This document shows, piece after piece, positions 27,102-33,759 of a DNA stretch of 39,228 nt. Source of the stretch: a virus. The stretch's first letter is position 1, and every line of letters begins with the position of its first letter. Below the pieces are notes generated by a model, which was not told where the DNA came from, made no database searches, and saw nothing but the letters and a program-made list of their open reading frames with translations. The stretch spans positions 1 through 39,228 of IMG/VR virus record IMGVR_UViG_3300009593_000045, one strand, 5' to 3'. The translations under genes were made by a program, and so were the position numbers.

Positions 27102-28171
27102 TAGTCTCCTCTCGTCCTTTTGTCTGTGATACTATAATCAGTAGGTGTAATACTCTTATCACCGATTGGTGAAATTTGTTGGAAGTTTTCTTGAGTAACA
27201 ATTTTAATTTCTGTAAAGTCTAATTTCATAGCAGACTTTGTTGGTTGTCCGTTTTCAAAGAAACCTAATTCTGTATCTCCATGTTGTATATCACAACCAG
27301 TACAAACCATGGGCATAAATCCGTCTAGTCTTTCTGAGATTGGGCCATCGAATGACACGTCAAATACATTTGGATAGTTAAAGAAGTTTTCGTTTTCTGT
27401 TGTTTCAGATGTACCAAAAGTATCAGGTAACATTGCAGTTCTGAAATAGTACATAATCTGTTGTACCATATCTGCCTCTTCCTCTGAGCGTGGATAGAAT
27501 TCATACTGGAATGAAAAAGAACGGAAACCTATCCCTTCTAACATTTGTTCTTCCATGGGGTTAGTTGCTCGGCCAGAATTAAAGTTTACCATATCACCTG
27601 TAGCAGAATTTGCAAGTTTGTTTATGGCAGCTCCTGCTATGTTTTTGATTTCACCAGCGAATTGTTCTAGTGAACCACCTTCACCAAAAAAGTCTCCTGT
27701 TTCTCCACCGTCAAATGCGGCCATGATTCCACGAATGCCTGGCCCAAATCCTTGAGTCTTATAGTTAACTACAAAGTTACTTGCTAAATGTTCGGGTCTA
27801 ACGTACAATGCTATTTCTACATTATCTTTGGATAGTAAATTTTTTCCATTCTTCCCGTCTCTTGCTTCACGTGCCCTAGTTTGGAAAACAATGTAGTTAT
27901 CTAGTTGGTCATACAGTGGATAAATTAAATCTATATCTGCAGTTGAAGGTGTTGACTTTGCAACTGCCTTACCTTTGTTTCTTGCGTCAAGGTTTTTTTC
28001 TAAAGATGTCCTTCTCTTTTCTAAAGTTCTTTTAGCTTCTTCTGCTTGTTCACCTAATTGGTCTAGTACGGTTGTCTTATCAATGTTTTTGAGTTTGGTC
28101 TTGATACCTTTTACAGACTCTACAGCAGACTTCGCTTGATTGACTTTATCTAATAGTTTGCTTATTGCCAT
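27101..28171 (-). CDS. 48: Baseplate tail-tube cap protein gp48
   Basis: A 356-residue protein (T4 gp48 is 364). The first 70 residues are a charged coiled coil. The rest has the tail-tube-like fold seen in gp48: YIVFQTRAREA, ALYVRPEHLASNFVVNYKTQ, FSFQYEFYPRSEEEADMVQQ, FFNYPNVFDVSF and a C-terminal KLDFTEIKIVTQENF. gp48 sits on the hub and starts the tube together with gp54. It is the first gene of the minus-strand tail operon, with GAAGG as ribosome binding site and a divergent late promoter shared with gp4. Confidence 0.82.
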   Translation of the reverse strand: MAISKLLDKVNQAKSAVESVKGIKTKLKNIDKTTVLDQLGEQAEEAKRTLEKRRTSLEKNLDARNKGKAVAKSTPSTADIDLIYPLYDQLDNYIVFQTRAREARDGKNGKNLLSKDNVEIALYVRPEHLASNFVVNYKTQGFGPGIRGIMAAFDGGETGDFFGEGGSLEQFAGEIKNIAGAAINKLANSATGDMVNFNSGRATNPMEEQMLEGIGFRSFSFQYEFYPRSEEEADMVQQIMYYFRTAMLPDTFGTSETTENENFFNYPNVFDVSFDGPISERLDGFMPMVCTGCDIQHGDTELGFFENGQPTKSAMKLDFTEIKIVTQENFQQISPIGDKSITPTDYSITDKRTRGD

Positions 28172-28176
28172 AAATA
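28169..28176 (+). promoter_or_regulatory. Late promoter CATAAATA for gp4, overlapping the gp48 start
   Basis: CATAAATA on the plus strand; its CAT is the complement of the gp48 ATG. The predicted start near 28182 gives a leader of about 30 bases to the gp4 ATG at 28212. NATAAATA is the late consensus reported for the marine T4-like phage S-PM2. Confidence 0.6.
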
Positions 28177-28206
28177 CCTTCGTTAATTATTAATTGGTAA
28201 TATATC

Positions 28207-28214
28207 TATTTATG
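28207..28214 (-). promoter_or_regulatory. Late promoter CATAAATA for gp48, overlapping the gp4 start
   Basis: CATAAATA on the minus strand; its CAT is the complement of the gp4 ATG. The predicted start near 28201 gives a leader of about 30 bases ahead of gp48, containing the GAAGG site. It mirrors the plus-strand box at 28169-28176. Confidence 0.6.
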
Positions 28215-28646
28215 TCTTACAGTGGCAAGTTTAAACCTAAGAACTATAAAAAATATAAAGGAAACCCTACGAAAATCTTCTATCGTTCATTATGGGAGCG
28301 TAGATTCATGGTTTACGCTGACTCAAACCCCAATATCATTGAATGGGGTTCAGAAGAAGTAGTCATTCCTTACATATCACCCTTAGATAGAAAACCTCAC
28401 AGATACTTTCCTGACTTCTATATTAAGTACGTAAATGCTTCGGGACAAACTGTACGGGAAATCATAGAGGTCAAACCTAAGAAACAACTCAAACCGCCTG
28501 CAAATCCTCAACATAGAGTTTCTAAGAGATATCTTATGGAAGCACAGACATATGCAGTCAATCAAGCAAAGTTCAAAGCAGCTGAATCATACTGCAAAGA
28601 AAGAAGATTAAAATTTAGGATATTAACGGAAGACCATTTGACTTAA
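28212..28646 (+). CDS. 4: Head completion nuclease gp4
   Basis: A 144-residue protein of the T4 gp4 (gp50) family. The ATG at 28212 (MSYSGKFKPKN) is preferred over a TTG at 28194 because family members begin near this point. A TnsA-like PD-(D/E)XK arrangement is visible: Glu29 in YRSLWERRFMVYADSNP, a WGSEEVVIPY strand, Asp68 in RYFPDFYIKY and the catalytic Glu86-Val-Lys88 in EIIEVKPKK. In T4 it acts late in head maturation, before tails join. It is the first gene of the plus-strand operon, divergent from gp48. Confidence 0.88.
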   Translation: MSYSGKFKPKNYKKYKGNPTKIFYRSLWERRFMVYADSNPNIIEWGSEEVVIPYISPLDRKPHRYFPDFYIKYVNASGQTVREIIEVKPKKQLKPPANPQHRVSKRYLMEAQTYAVNQAKFKAAESYCKERRLKFRILTEDHLT

Positions 28647-28649
28647 ATG

Positions 28650-28657
28650 CATAAATA
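28650..28657 (+). promoter_or_regulatory. Late -10 box five bases from a start codon
   Basis: CATAAATA-GTTGT-ATG. Spacing is identical to the boxes before gp25 and before the gene at 5486, so transcription is predicted to start at the ATG at 28663. It lies in the 16-base gap after gp4. Confidence 0.62.
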
Positions 28658-28662
28658 GTTGT

Positions 28663-29214
28663 ATGGGACAACTATTGGACGATTTACAAAACGAGAAACC
28701 TGCTGAACTAAGAGCAAGAAGTATCGACTCCATGAACTGGTTCCGTAATAATTTAAGACAAATAAGAGTGCGGTCTACTTCCTTAATGGACGAATTTGAT
28801 ACTGAGGGAGCGCTTCAACTAGGACAAATGTATATGTTCTTTTATGACGCAAAGACACAGGCAAAACTCCCATATTGGGACTACTTTCCTTTATGCATTC
28901 CTATTAAGAAATATAAAAATGGTTTCATGGGATTGAACCTGCATTACTTAGCACCAAGATATAGAATTAGATTACTGGACGCTATGTATGAGTATGTTTC
29001 AGAAGGTGTATTTGACGTGAATTACGCAATGGTAAAGTCAGTCGGAAAACTAAGGTGGGCAAAACCATGTGTAAAACAATATCAATATGGATACTTTAAG
29101 AGTTACATAAAGAAAGTAGACTATCAATATTATGATTTGATATCCATGTTACCAACAACCAAATTTAACGTAAATGCGAATACAGTATACGCAGAATCAC
29201 TAGGAAGAATTTAA
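28663..29214 (+). CDS. Conserved T4-like virion-assembly protein of unknown role
   Basis: A 183-residue protein. Seen: NWFRNNLRQIRV at the start, then LQLGQMYMFFYDAKTQAKLPYWDYFPLCIPI and GFMGLNLHYLAPRYRIRLLDAM, a block I associate with a conserved but unnamed gene of T4-like marine phages. The C-terminal half is Tyr-rich and basic (KQYQYGYFKSYIKKVDYQYY). It lies between gp4 and the tube-like gene; head or neck assembly is a reasonable guess. No Shine-Dalgarno precedes the ATG, but a late box sits 5 bases upstream. It overlaps the next start (TAATG). Confidence 0.7.
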   Translation: MGQLLDDLQNEKPAELRARSIDSMNWFRNNLRQIRVRSTSLMDEFDTEGALQLGQMYMFFYDAKTQAKLPYWDYFPLCIPIKKYKNGFMGLNLHYLAPRYRIRLLDAMYEYVSEGVFDVNYAMVKSVGKLRWAKPCVKQYQYGYFKSYIKKVDYQYYDLISMLPTTKFNVNANTVYAESLGRI

Positions 29215-29963
29215 TGGCATTAAAAGATTTAGTAAAACAAGGTGTTTCTAACTTTTTAGGTGGAAACGACAAAGGAACTGGAATAGATAGGTTCAAAGCA
29301 AACTTTGATACAGGTGCAAGAACAAATAGATTTCAAGCAGACTTTTTTGGCCCACAGGGATTATCTTTAGAAGGGTTACGTTGTGACTCTGCTTCATTGC
29401 CAGGCAGAACAATTGAATCAACTCCATGGGCAGAATACGGACAAAAAAGACAAATGCCTAATGCTGTTAATGACGGTGGTGAAACAACATTCTCTTTTTT
29501 CTGCGACCAAACATTCGCTGACAGATTAATAATTGAAGCATGGCAGACTTTAGTATACACTGCTGGTGAAGGTACTCAATTACAACCTACCTTCGCATAC
29601 TACAACGATTACATAGGACAAGTTGATATAACACAATACAGACTTGACGGTGACTCTGCATTGAAATATAAGTTATATGAATGTTATCCAAAATCTTTTG
29701 ACGCAATGGCATTAGACTCAAACACTCCTGATGGTATATTAAAGTTTGGGTGCACCATTGCATATCGAGGGTGGGAAGTAGAATATACTCAACCACCTGA
29801 ACTATCAGGACTAAATAAAGGAAGGAGAGCACTTAATGCTGTCATGGAAGGACTATCAGTCGCTTCTAGATTTGGTGGCAAAGGTGATAAACTTCTTGGA
29901 AAACTGACTTCACTGGATACTAATCTTGGTAAGATTAATAATGTATTCGGTAGAGGCGGTTAA
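29214..29963 (+). CDS. Tail-tube-like protein (gp54/gp19 type)
   Basis: A 249-residue protein. The central part NRFQADFFGPQGLSLEGLRC, SASLPGRTIES, GGETTFSFFCDQTFADRLIIEAWQ and DITQYRLDGD, KYKLYECYPKSFDAM looks like the tail-tube beta-barrel shared by gp19, gp48 and gp54. The last 55 residues are Gly/Leu/Lys-rich and probably flexible. T4 encodes gp54 next to gp48 as baseplate-tube initiator; this gene sits close to gp48 but in the other transcription unit. gp54-like is preferred over the main tube protein, which should be shorter, but I cannot prove it. The ribosome binding site is AGGAAG. Confidence 0.65.
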   Translation: MALKDLVKQGVSNFLGGNDKGTGIDRFKANFDTGARTNRFQADFFGPQGLSLEGLRCDSASLPGRTIESTPWAEYGQKRQMPNAVNDGGETTFSFFCDQTFADRLIIEAWQTLVYTAGEGTQLQPTFAYYNDYIGQVDITQYRLDGDSALKYKLYECYPKSFDAMALDSNTPDGILKFGCTIAYRGWEVEYTQPPELSGLNKGRRALNAVMEGLSVASRFGGKGDKLLGKLTSLDTNLGKINNVFGRGG

Positions 29964-29988
29964 TTTTTATTATTTGAGGAAATAAATT

Positions 29989-30702
29989 ATGGCATTACCA
30001 ATACAAAGTGCACCTACTTATAAGTGCACCTTGCCAAGTGACGGACGTGAAGTAACATTCAGACCGTTTCTTGTTAAGGAACAAAAGGTTTTAGTAATTG
30101 CGAAAGAGGGTGAAGACCAAAGTCGGTCACTTGCTTCTATAAAGCAAATGATTAAGGCAGTAACAGCATTCGAGGAAAACGAATGGTTGGACGTTGAAAA
30201 ACTTCCTATGTTTGATATTGAATATCTGTTCATTAAAATTAGAGCAGTATCAGTTGGTGAAACTGTTAAACTTAATCTGCCTTGTAAGGACAATGACTGT
30301 AACGGTCACGGAGAGGTTACAATAAACCTTGACGAAGTTCAAGTAACTAAGTCAAAAGGTGTTGAACCTAAAGTTATGATAAACGACAACTTGGGTGTTG
30401 TGTTAAGGTATCCCGATTGGGGACTTATGGAACAGGTAAATAAAATGCCTGCAGACCAACAACCCTTTGAAATGTTGAAGCAATGTATCACTGAAATTTT
30501 CGATGAAGAAAATGTATATGATACAGATGATGTATCGAAACAAGAACTCAATGAGTTTGTGGATAGTTTAACGTTTCCACAAATGGAACAATTAGGTGCT
30601 TATTTCGATGACATGCCTAAAGTTTATATGGACGTTGACTTCACCTGCTCATGTGGAAAAGAACAAAGTAGAACCATGGAGGGCCTACAAAGTTTTTTTT
30701 GA
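29989..30702 (+). CDS. 26: gp26-like baseplate hub / tail assembly chaperone-like protein
   Basis: A 237-residue protein of the T4 base-plate protein family (gp26-like; T4 gp26 is 208). Seen: APTYKCTLPSDGREVTFRPFLVKEQKVL at the start, a helical middle (IKQMIKAVTAFE, FDIEYLFIKIRA), a Cys pair LPCKDNDCNGHG and a second pair FTCSCGKE near the end, which may form a zinc site, and FVDSLTFPQMEQLG. The ribosome binding site is GAGGAAAT. It stands two small genes before the tape measure, as tail assembly chaperones do. It ends on TTT TTT TGA inside a run of eight T, and an open frame in -1 continues, which suggests a longer frameshift product. Confidence 0.72.
   Translation: MALPIQSAPTYKCTLPSDGREVTFRPFLVKEQKVLVIAKEGEDQSRSLASIKQMIKAVTAFEENEWLDVEKLPMFDIEYLFIKIRAVSVGETVKLNLPCKDNDCNGHGEVTINLDEVQVTKSKGVEPKVMINDNLGVVLRYPDWGLMEQVNKMPADQQPFEMLKQCITEIFDEENVYDTDDVSKQELNEFVDSLTFPQMEQLGAYFDDMPKVYMDVDFTCSCGKEQSRTMEGLQSFF
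30693..30699 (+). promoter_or_regulatory. Candidate -1 frameshift site T_TTT_TTT
   Basis: In the zero frame the codons are AGT TTT TTT TGA, an exact X_XXY_YYZ heptamer ending one base before the stop codon. A -1 slip would continue with TTG ATA TGC into the open frame ending at 30902. Frame relations are seen directly; slippage is inferred. Confidence 0.55.
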
Positions 30703-30902
30703 TATGCCTTTCTCATGAGAGCGTATTGAATTATTACAATACGAACTTTCAGTTGATGCAACATCATAATTACAGTTTAGAAGAACTTGAAAATATGATG
30801 CCATGGGAAAGGGAGATTTATATTATGCTGTTATTGCAGTTCCTAAAGGAAGAACAGGAACGACAAAAACAAGAACAAGCCAAATATAATCAAAGGAGAT
30901 AA
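30699..30902 (+). CDS. C-terminal extension frame, probably read by -1 frameshift
   Basis: A 67-codon frame, open from 30672, with no ATG until residue 20 and no ribosome binding site; its only early start would be TTG at 30699. It reads LSHESVLNYYNTNFQLMQHH, then YSLEELENMMPWEREIYIML, and a Lys/Glu/Gln-rich helical tail. The MPWEREIY segment recalls the T-type extension of tail assembly chaperones. Joined to the gp26-like protein it would make a product of about 304 residues. The alternative is a separate small protein started at TTG by coupling. The ribosome binding site of the next gene (AGGAGAT) is embedded in its 3' end. Confidence 0.65.
   Translation: MICLSHESVLNYYNTNFQLMQHHNYSLEELENMMPWEREIYIMLLLQFLKEEQERQKQEQAKYNQRR
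30722..30743 (+). other. Stem-loop downstream of the slippery site
   Basis: CGTATTG (30722-30728) pairs perfectly with CAATACG (30737-30743) around an 8-base loop. It starts 22 bases after the slippery heptamer, further than the usual 5-9 bases, so its stimulatory role is uncertain. A palindrome TCTCATGAGA lies between (30711-30720). Confidence 0.45.
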
Positions 30903-30903
30903 C

Positions 30904-31287
30904 ATGGCAGACAGAGACCAATTTAGTGGTGACATGAGTCGTAACGAGGTAGAGATTGACCTCAGCAAGTTTATGGAAATGGTCACCGAAAACAATGCAC
31001 TCAAACAAAAGATTTGGGAACTTGAACATGACGATAAAGTCAATCCATGGCAGAAATGGATATTTCTTGCAAAGACTGTAGACTCTTGGAGAATATGGCC
31101 TAGAGCATTTCTAAGTGTTTACATATTCTTAATTTACTACGTTGTTATGTGGTTCATTGGATTACCTGAACCTACTATGGAACAATCAGGTCTTATCAGT
31201 ATCTTAGTTGGTGCTGGGGCGGCATGGTTTGGACTATATGTAAACAGTGCAGCCAAAGAACACGACTCAGACAATCAGAAGAAATAA
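30904..31287 (+). CDS. Two-helix membrane protein, holin-like
   Basis: A 127-residue protein with an AGGAGAT ribosome binding site. Residues 1-60 are charged and partly coiled coil (SKFMEMVTENNALKQKIWELE). Two hydrophobic helices follow: about 68-86 (AFLSVYIFLIYYVVMWFIG) and 95-116 (SGLISILVGAGAAWFGLYVN), then a charged tail. The LVGAGAAWFGLYVNSAAKE segment is like the last helix of small holin-type proteins. It lies between the gp26-like gene and the tape measure, so a tail-linked membrane role is also possible. No endolysin is nearby. Confidence 0.62.
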   Translation: MADRDQFSGDMSRNEVEIDLSKFMEMVTENNALKQKIWELEHDDKVNPWQKWIFLAKTVDSWRIWPRAFLSVYIFLIYYVVMWFIGLPEPTMEQSGLISILVGAGAAWFGLYVNSAAKEHDSDNQKK

Positions 31288-31291
31288 TTAA

Positions 31292-33379
31292 ATGGCAAAC
31301 GAAATCGATAAGCAGTTAGAAGAGGCCGCAAAGTCTCTTAAACCAGCATTTAAGCAAGTCATAGATACTCTTGCAGAATCTAATAAAGAGTTTGCTGTAA
31401 CAGCAGCTAACTTTAGAAATTCTACAAGAGACTCTTTTGCTGGTGCTCTCACGGCAAATAAACTTAAGAATACTTTAGAAGAAGTAGCACAAGGTCTTAA
31501 GGAAGGTGAGGGTGAGATAGCTGGTATCGATTTTGGTGAGTTTAAAAAAGTAAACGATAAGATAAATGCACTTGAAGAACAACGTGCAAAAAGATTAGAA
31601 ACTGCCAACAAGAAAGGTAATGTTCTTTACAAAGCACGTGTAGCGTTTGAAAAGGCGGAAGCCGCTGAACTGGAAGCTGCGACAAAAGGAAAACAAGTCA
31701 CAGGTGCAGCTTTAGAAAAACTACGAACAGCAAGAGAGGAAGCAGAAAAAAATCTAGCTGAAAAGACCGCCCAACAAACCAAATCATATGATGAAAATAT
31801 TGAACGTGAAAAAGAAAACAGAAAGGAATACCAAGACCAGTTAGACAAAGCTCTCGAAGAGATGCAAAAAGAAAGCATGGAATACATGGAAAACATGTCG
31901 GGTGCATTCAAAAAACTTACTGGTATTGACATCATGGGTGCGTTTGACTCTATGGTTGAAAATGTAAATGCTATCGGTACATTATTTACTAGAGGTAAAA
32001 ACACAGATGTATTCGGTGATATTGTTGGTGGTATTCAGAACATGGGTGAAAATATTTCTAATGGTTTAGCCAAAGCACGTGAAGGTGCGAAGGCAATGGC
32101 AACAAATTTAATGGCATCAGGTAAACAATTTCTTAAACAAGGGAAAAAGTTTGCAATATCTGCTGGGTTGATGATAAAAGGATTAATTTCTTCAGCTGCA
32201 GCTATGGTTGCAACTGGTGTATCATTGTTAGCAGCTGCATTAGGACTTTCAGTTCCCGCTTTACTTATAGCAGCTGTTGCACTCGCACTAGTAGCTGGTG
32301 CAATTTATCTATACAACGAATCAGAAGGATTTAGAAATGCTGTCGATTCAGTAGTAGAATACTTTATGGATATCATAGAAATAATAGGAAATATCTTTGG
32401 TGGATTCTATGACTTCTTTGCTGGACTATTCACTGGTGACTTCGATATGATGTTCCAAGGTGTTAAAGATGTCCTTGGTGGATTATGGGATTTGATTATG
32501 GCACCGTTTAAAGCAATCGGTGACTTCTTTTCCAATCTATTTGGTTTTAATATCAAATCATGGTTGAAAAAGAAGGCAGAAGCATTTGGTCTAGGTTGGT
32601 TAATCGATGGTGAAGAACCCAACGAAAAGGTTGAAGCTATGACTAATGGTGCTGACCCTGCTAAAGCTAATGACATGAAATATGCTGACGAAGACATAAC
32701 GGGTGAATCCCATGATTACATGGCGAAAATCAATGCAATGTCAGATGAAGAACGAGGTGCAAGATTCGATGAACAAATTGCTCGTAGAGAGGAAGCATTA
32801 AAGAAAGCAGAAGCAAAATTAGCAGAACTGAAAAAGAAACAGGAAGAGAAGGCTGAATGGGATCCAACGGATTATACAGACCAAATTCGTCTTGCTAAGA
32901 TGAATGTGGAGGGCCGCCAAGAAGATGTAGACCAAAGAACAGCAGACAAACAAAACTTCTTTGACCCTGAAAGACGAGAGTATGACGAACTTAGTAAAAG
33001 ACTCGTATCAGGGGAAAAACTTTCAGACGAAGAAAATGCAAGGTTGGATTATCTTTTTGATTCTCAGGGAGATGACGGACGTTTCTCTGCAGAAACGGTA
33101 GCAGCAGAACGAGAAAAACTTTCGATGGGTGAAGGGGCGACCTCTGCTGATTTGGCTAGTCTGAAAGGCACTCCAAGTAGAGAAGGTGGAACTGCTGGTG
33201 ATGTTGCAGACGCAACTCAAGAAGTTAAAGACGGTGCGAAAGCGGCATCGCAACAAGTAGCAGTAACTACAATCAATGCACCAACAACGAATGCGTCTAA
33301 TACTAATGTGAAGAGTGTAAACCCAACACCTAGAGATACAGACCCTACTGGTAGTCGGTTAGCAGCTGTTCCTGCTTAA
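31292..33379 (+). CDS. Tail tape-measure protein
   Basis: A 695-residue protein, a little longer than T4 gp29 (590). Residues 1-210 are strongly helical and charged (long coiled coil). Residues 295-340 are hydrophobic (MIKGLISSAAAMVATGVSLL, LSVPALLIAAVALALVAG), followed by amphipathic Gly/Phe-rich helices (NIFGGFYDFFAGLFTG, VLGGLWDLIMAPFKAIGDFF). Residues 480-560 form another charged helix, and the end is Thr/Asn-rich. This layout, and its place after the gp26-like gene, are typical of tape measures, which set tail length and later enter the cell envelope. At about 1.5 angstrom per residue it predicts a tail near 100 nm. The ribosome binding site is weak (GAAG). It ends the plus-strand operon. 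Confidence 0.8.
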   Translation: MANEIDKQLEEAAKSLKPAFKQVIDTLAESNKEFAVTAANFRNSTRDSFAGALTANKLKNTLEEVAQGLKEGEGEIAGIDFGEFKKVNDKINALEEQRAKRLETANKKGNVLYKARVAFEKAEAAELEAATKGKQVTGAALEKLRTAREEAEKNLAEKTAQQTKSYDENIEREKENRKEYQDQLDKALEEMQKESMEYMENMSGAFKKLTGIDIMGAFDSMVENVNAIGTLFTRGKNTDVFGDIVGGIQNMGENISNGLAKAREGAKAMATNLMASGKQFLKQGKKFAISAGLMIKGLISSAAAMVATGVSLLAAALGLSVPALLIAAVALALVAGAIYLYNESEGFRNAVDSVVEYFMDIIEIIGNIFGGFYDFFAGLFTGDFDMMFQGVKDVLGGLWDLIMAPFKAIGDFFSNLFGFNIKSWLKKKAEAFGLGWLIDGEEPNEKVEAMTNGADPAKANDMKYADEDITGESHDYMAKINAMSDEERGARFDEQIARREEALKKAEAKLAELKKKQEEKAEWDPTDYTDQIRLAKMNVEGRQEDVDQRTADKQNFFDPERREYDELSKRLVSGEKLSDEENARLDYLFDSQGDDGRFSAETVAAEREKLSMGEGATSADLASLKGTPSREGGTAGDVADATQEVKDGAKAASQQVAVTTINAPTTNASNTNVKSVNPTPRDTDPTGSRLAAVPA

Positions 33380-33497
33380 GTTTATTTCTATTGTATTTGG
33401 TTCTATCCCTTTGCACCTTATGACCATAAGGTGAATCTTTTACAAACAATTCTTTTGCAAACCTAGGTTTAGGTTTTTGTGGGATTCTTTTAGACAT
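33345..33497 (-). CDS. Small basic protein following bS21
   Basis: A 50-residue frame on the minus strand, starting 3 bases after the bS21 stop. It reads MSKRIPQKPKPRFAKELFVK, DSPYGHKV, RDRTKYNRNKLK and is strongly basic. Its tight spacing and composition suggest a real small gene, although the ATG has no clear ribosome binding site. Its 3' end overlaps the tape-measure gene by 35 bases on the opposite strand, and the terminator hairpin of the plus-strand operon lies inside it. I do not know a function; an RNA- or ribosome-binding helper of bS21 is conceivable. Confidence 0.5.
   Translation of the reverse strand: MSKRIPQKPKPRFAKELFVKDSPYGHKVQRDRTKYNRNKLKQEQLLTDYQ
33414..33439 (+). terminator. 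Intrinsic terminator of the plus-strand tail operon
   Basis: CACCTTAT-GACC-ATAAGGTG is a perfect 8-bp stem with a 4-base loop (33414-33433), followed by AATCTTTT on the plus strand. It lies 34 bases after the tape-measure stop. On the minus strand no U-run follows, so it should act in one direction only. Confidence 0.6.
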
Positions 33498-33500
33498 GGT

Positions 33501-33752
33501 TTAATAAAATCTTGACGTAAGTTTTCTACGTGCTTCAGATTGTTCTGCTCTTACCTTATCAAGGTAATTACGTCTCTTACGTTTCTGATTATCCTCATGT
33601 TTCTTTTGATTGGGTTTTACATAGTATTCTCTACTACGTACTTCCGCAACGATACCTGCCCTTTCACATTTCTTTTTGAAACGTCTAAGCATTTGGTCAA
33701 AGGATTCTGTCTTGTTCCTTTTTTTATCGTGTCTTGGTGTTACTTGTGGCAT
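33501..33752 (-). CDS. rpsU: Phage-encoded ribosomal protein bS21
   Basis: An 83-residue protein from the ATG at 33752 ([11 protein letters not shown]); an in-frame TTG 15 bases upstream is less likely. [31 protein letters not shown] and the basic helical tail ending [10 protein letters not shown] align along the full length with bacterial bS21 (E. coli: EPFDVALRRFKRSCEKAG, EVRRREFYEKP). Near the N-terminus there is a short basic insertion. bS21 sits on the small subunit near the mRNA anti-Shine-Dalgarno helix. Phage copies are known in marine phages including pelagiphage HTVC008M and may replace host bS21 to favour phage mRNAs. No Shine-Dalgarno precedes it; the start context is AATAATATTATG. 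Confidence 0.9.
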   Translation of the reverse strand: MPQVTPRHDKKRNKTESFDQMLRRFKKKCERAGIVAEVRSREYYVKPNQKKHEDNQKRKRRNYLDKVRAEQSEARRKLTSRFY

Positions 33753-33759
33753 AATATTA

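Noticed and set aside
28194-28211. TTG start for gp4, 18 bases upstream of the ATG
   Set aside because: The ATG gives the usual family N-terminus (SYSGKFKPKN) and the TTG region is the divergent promoter.
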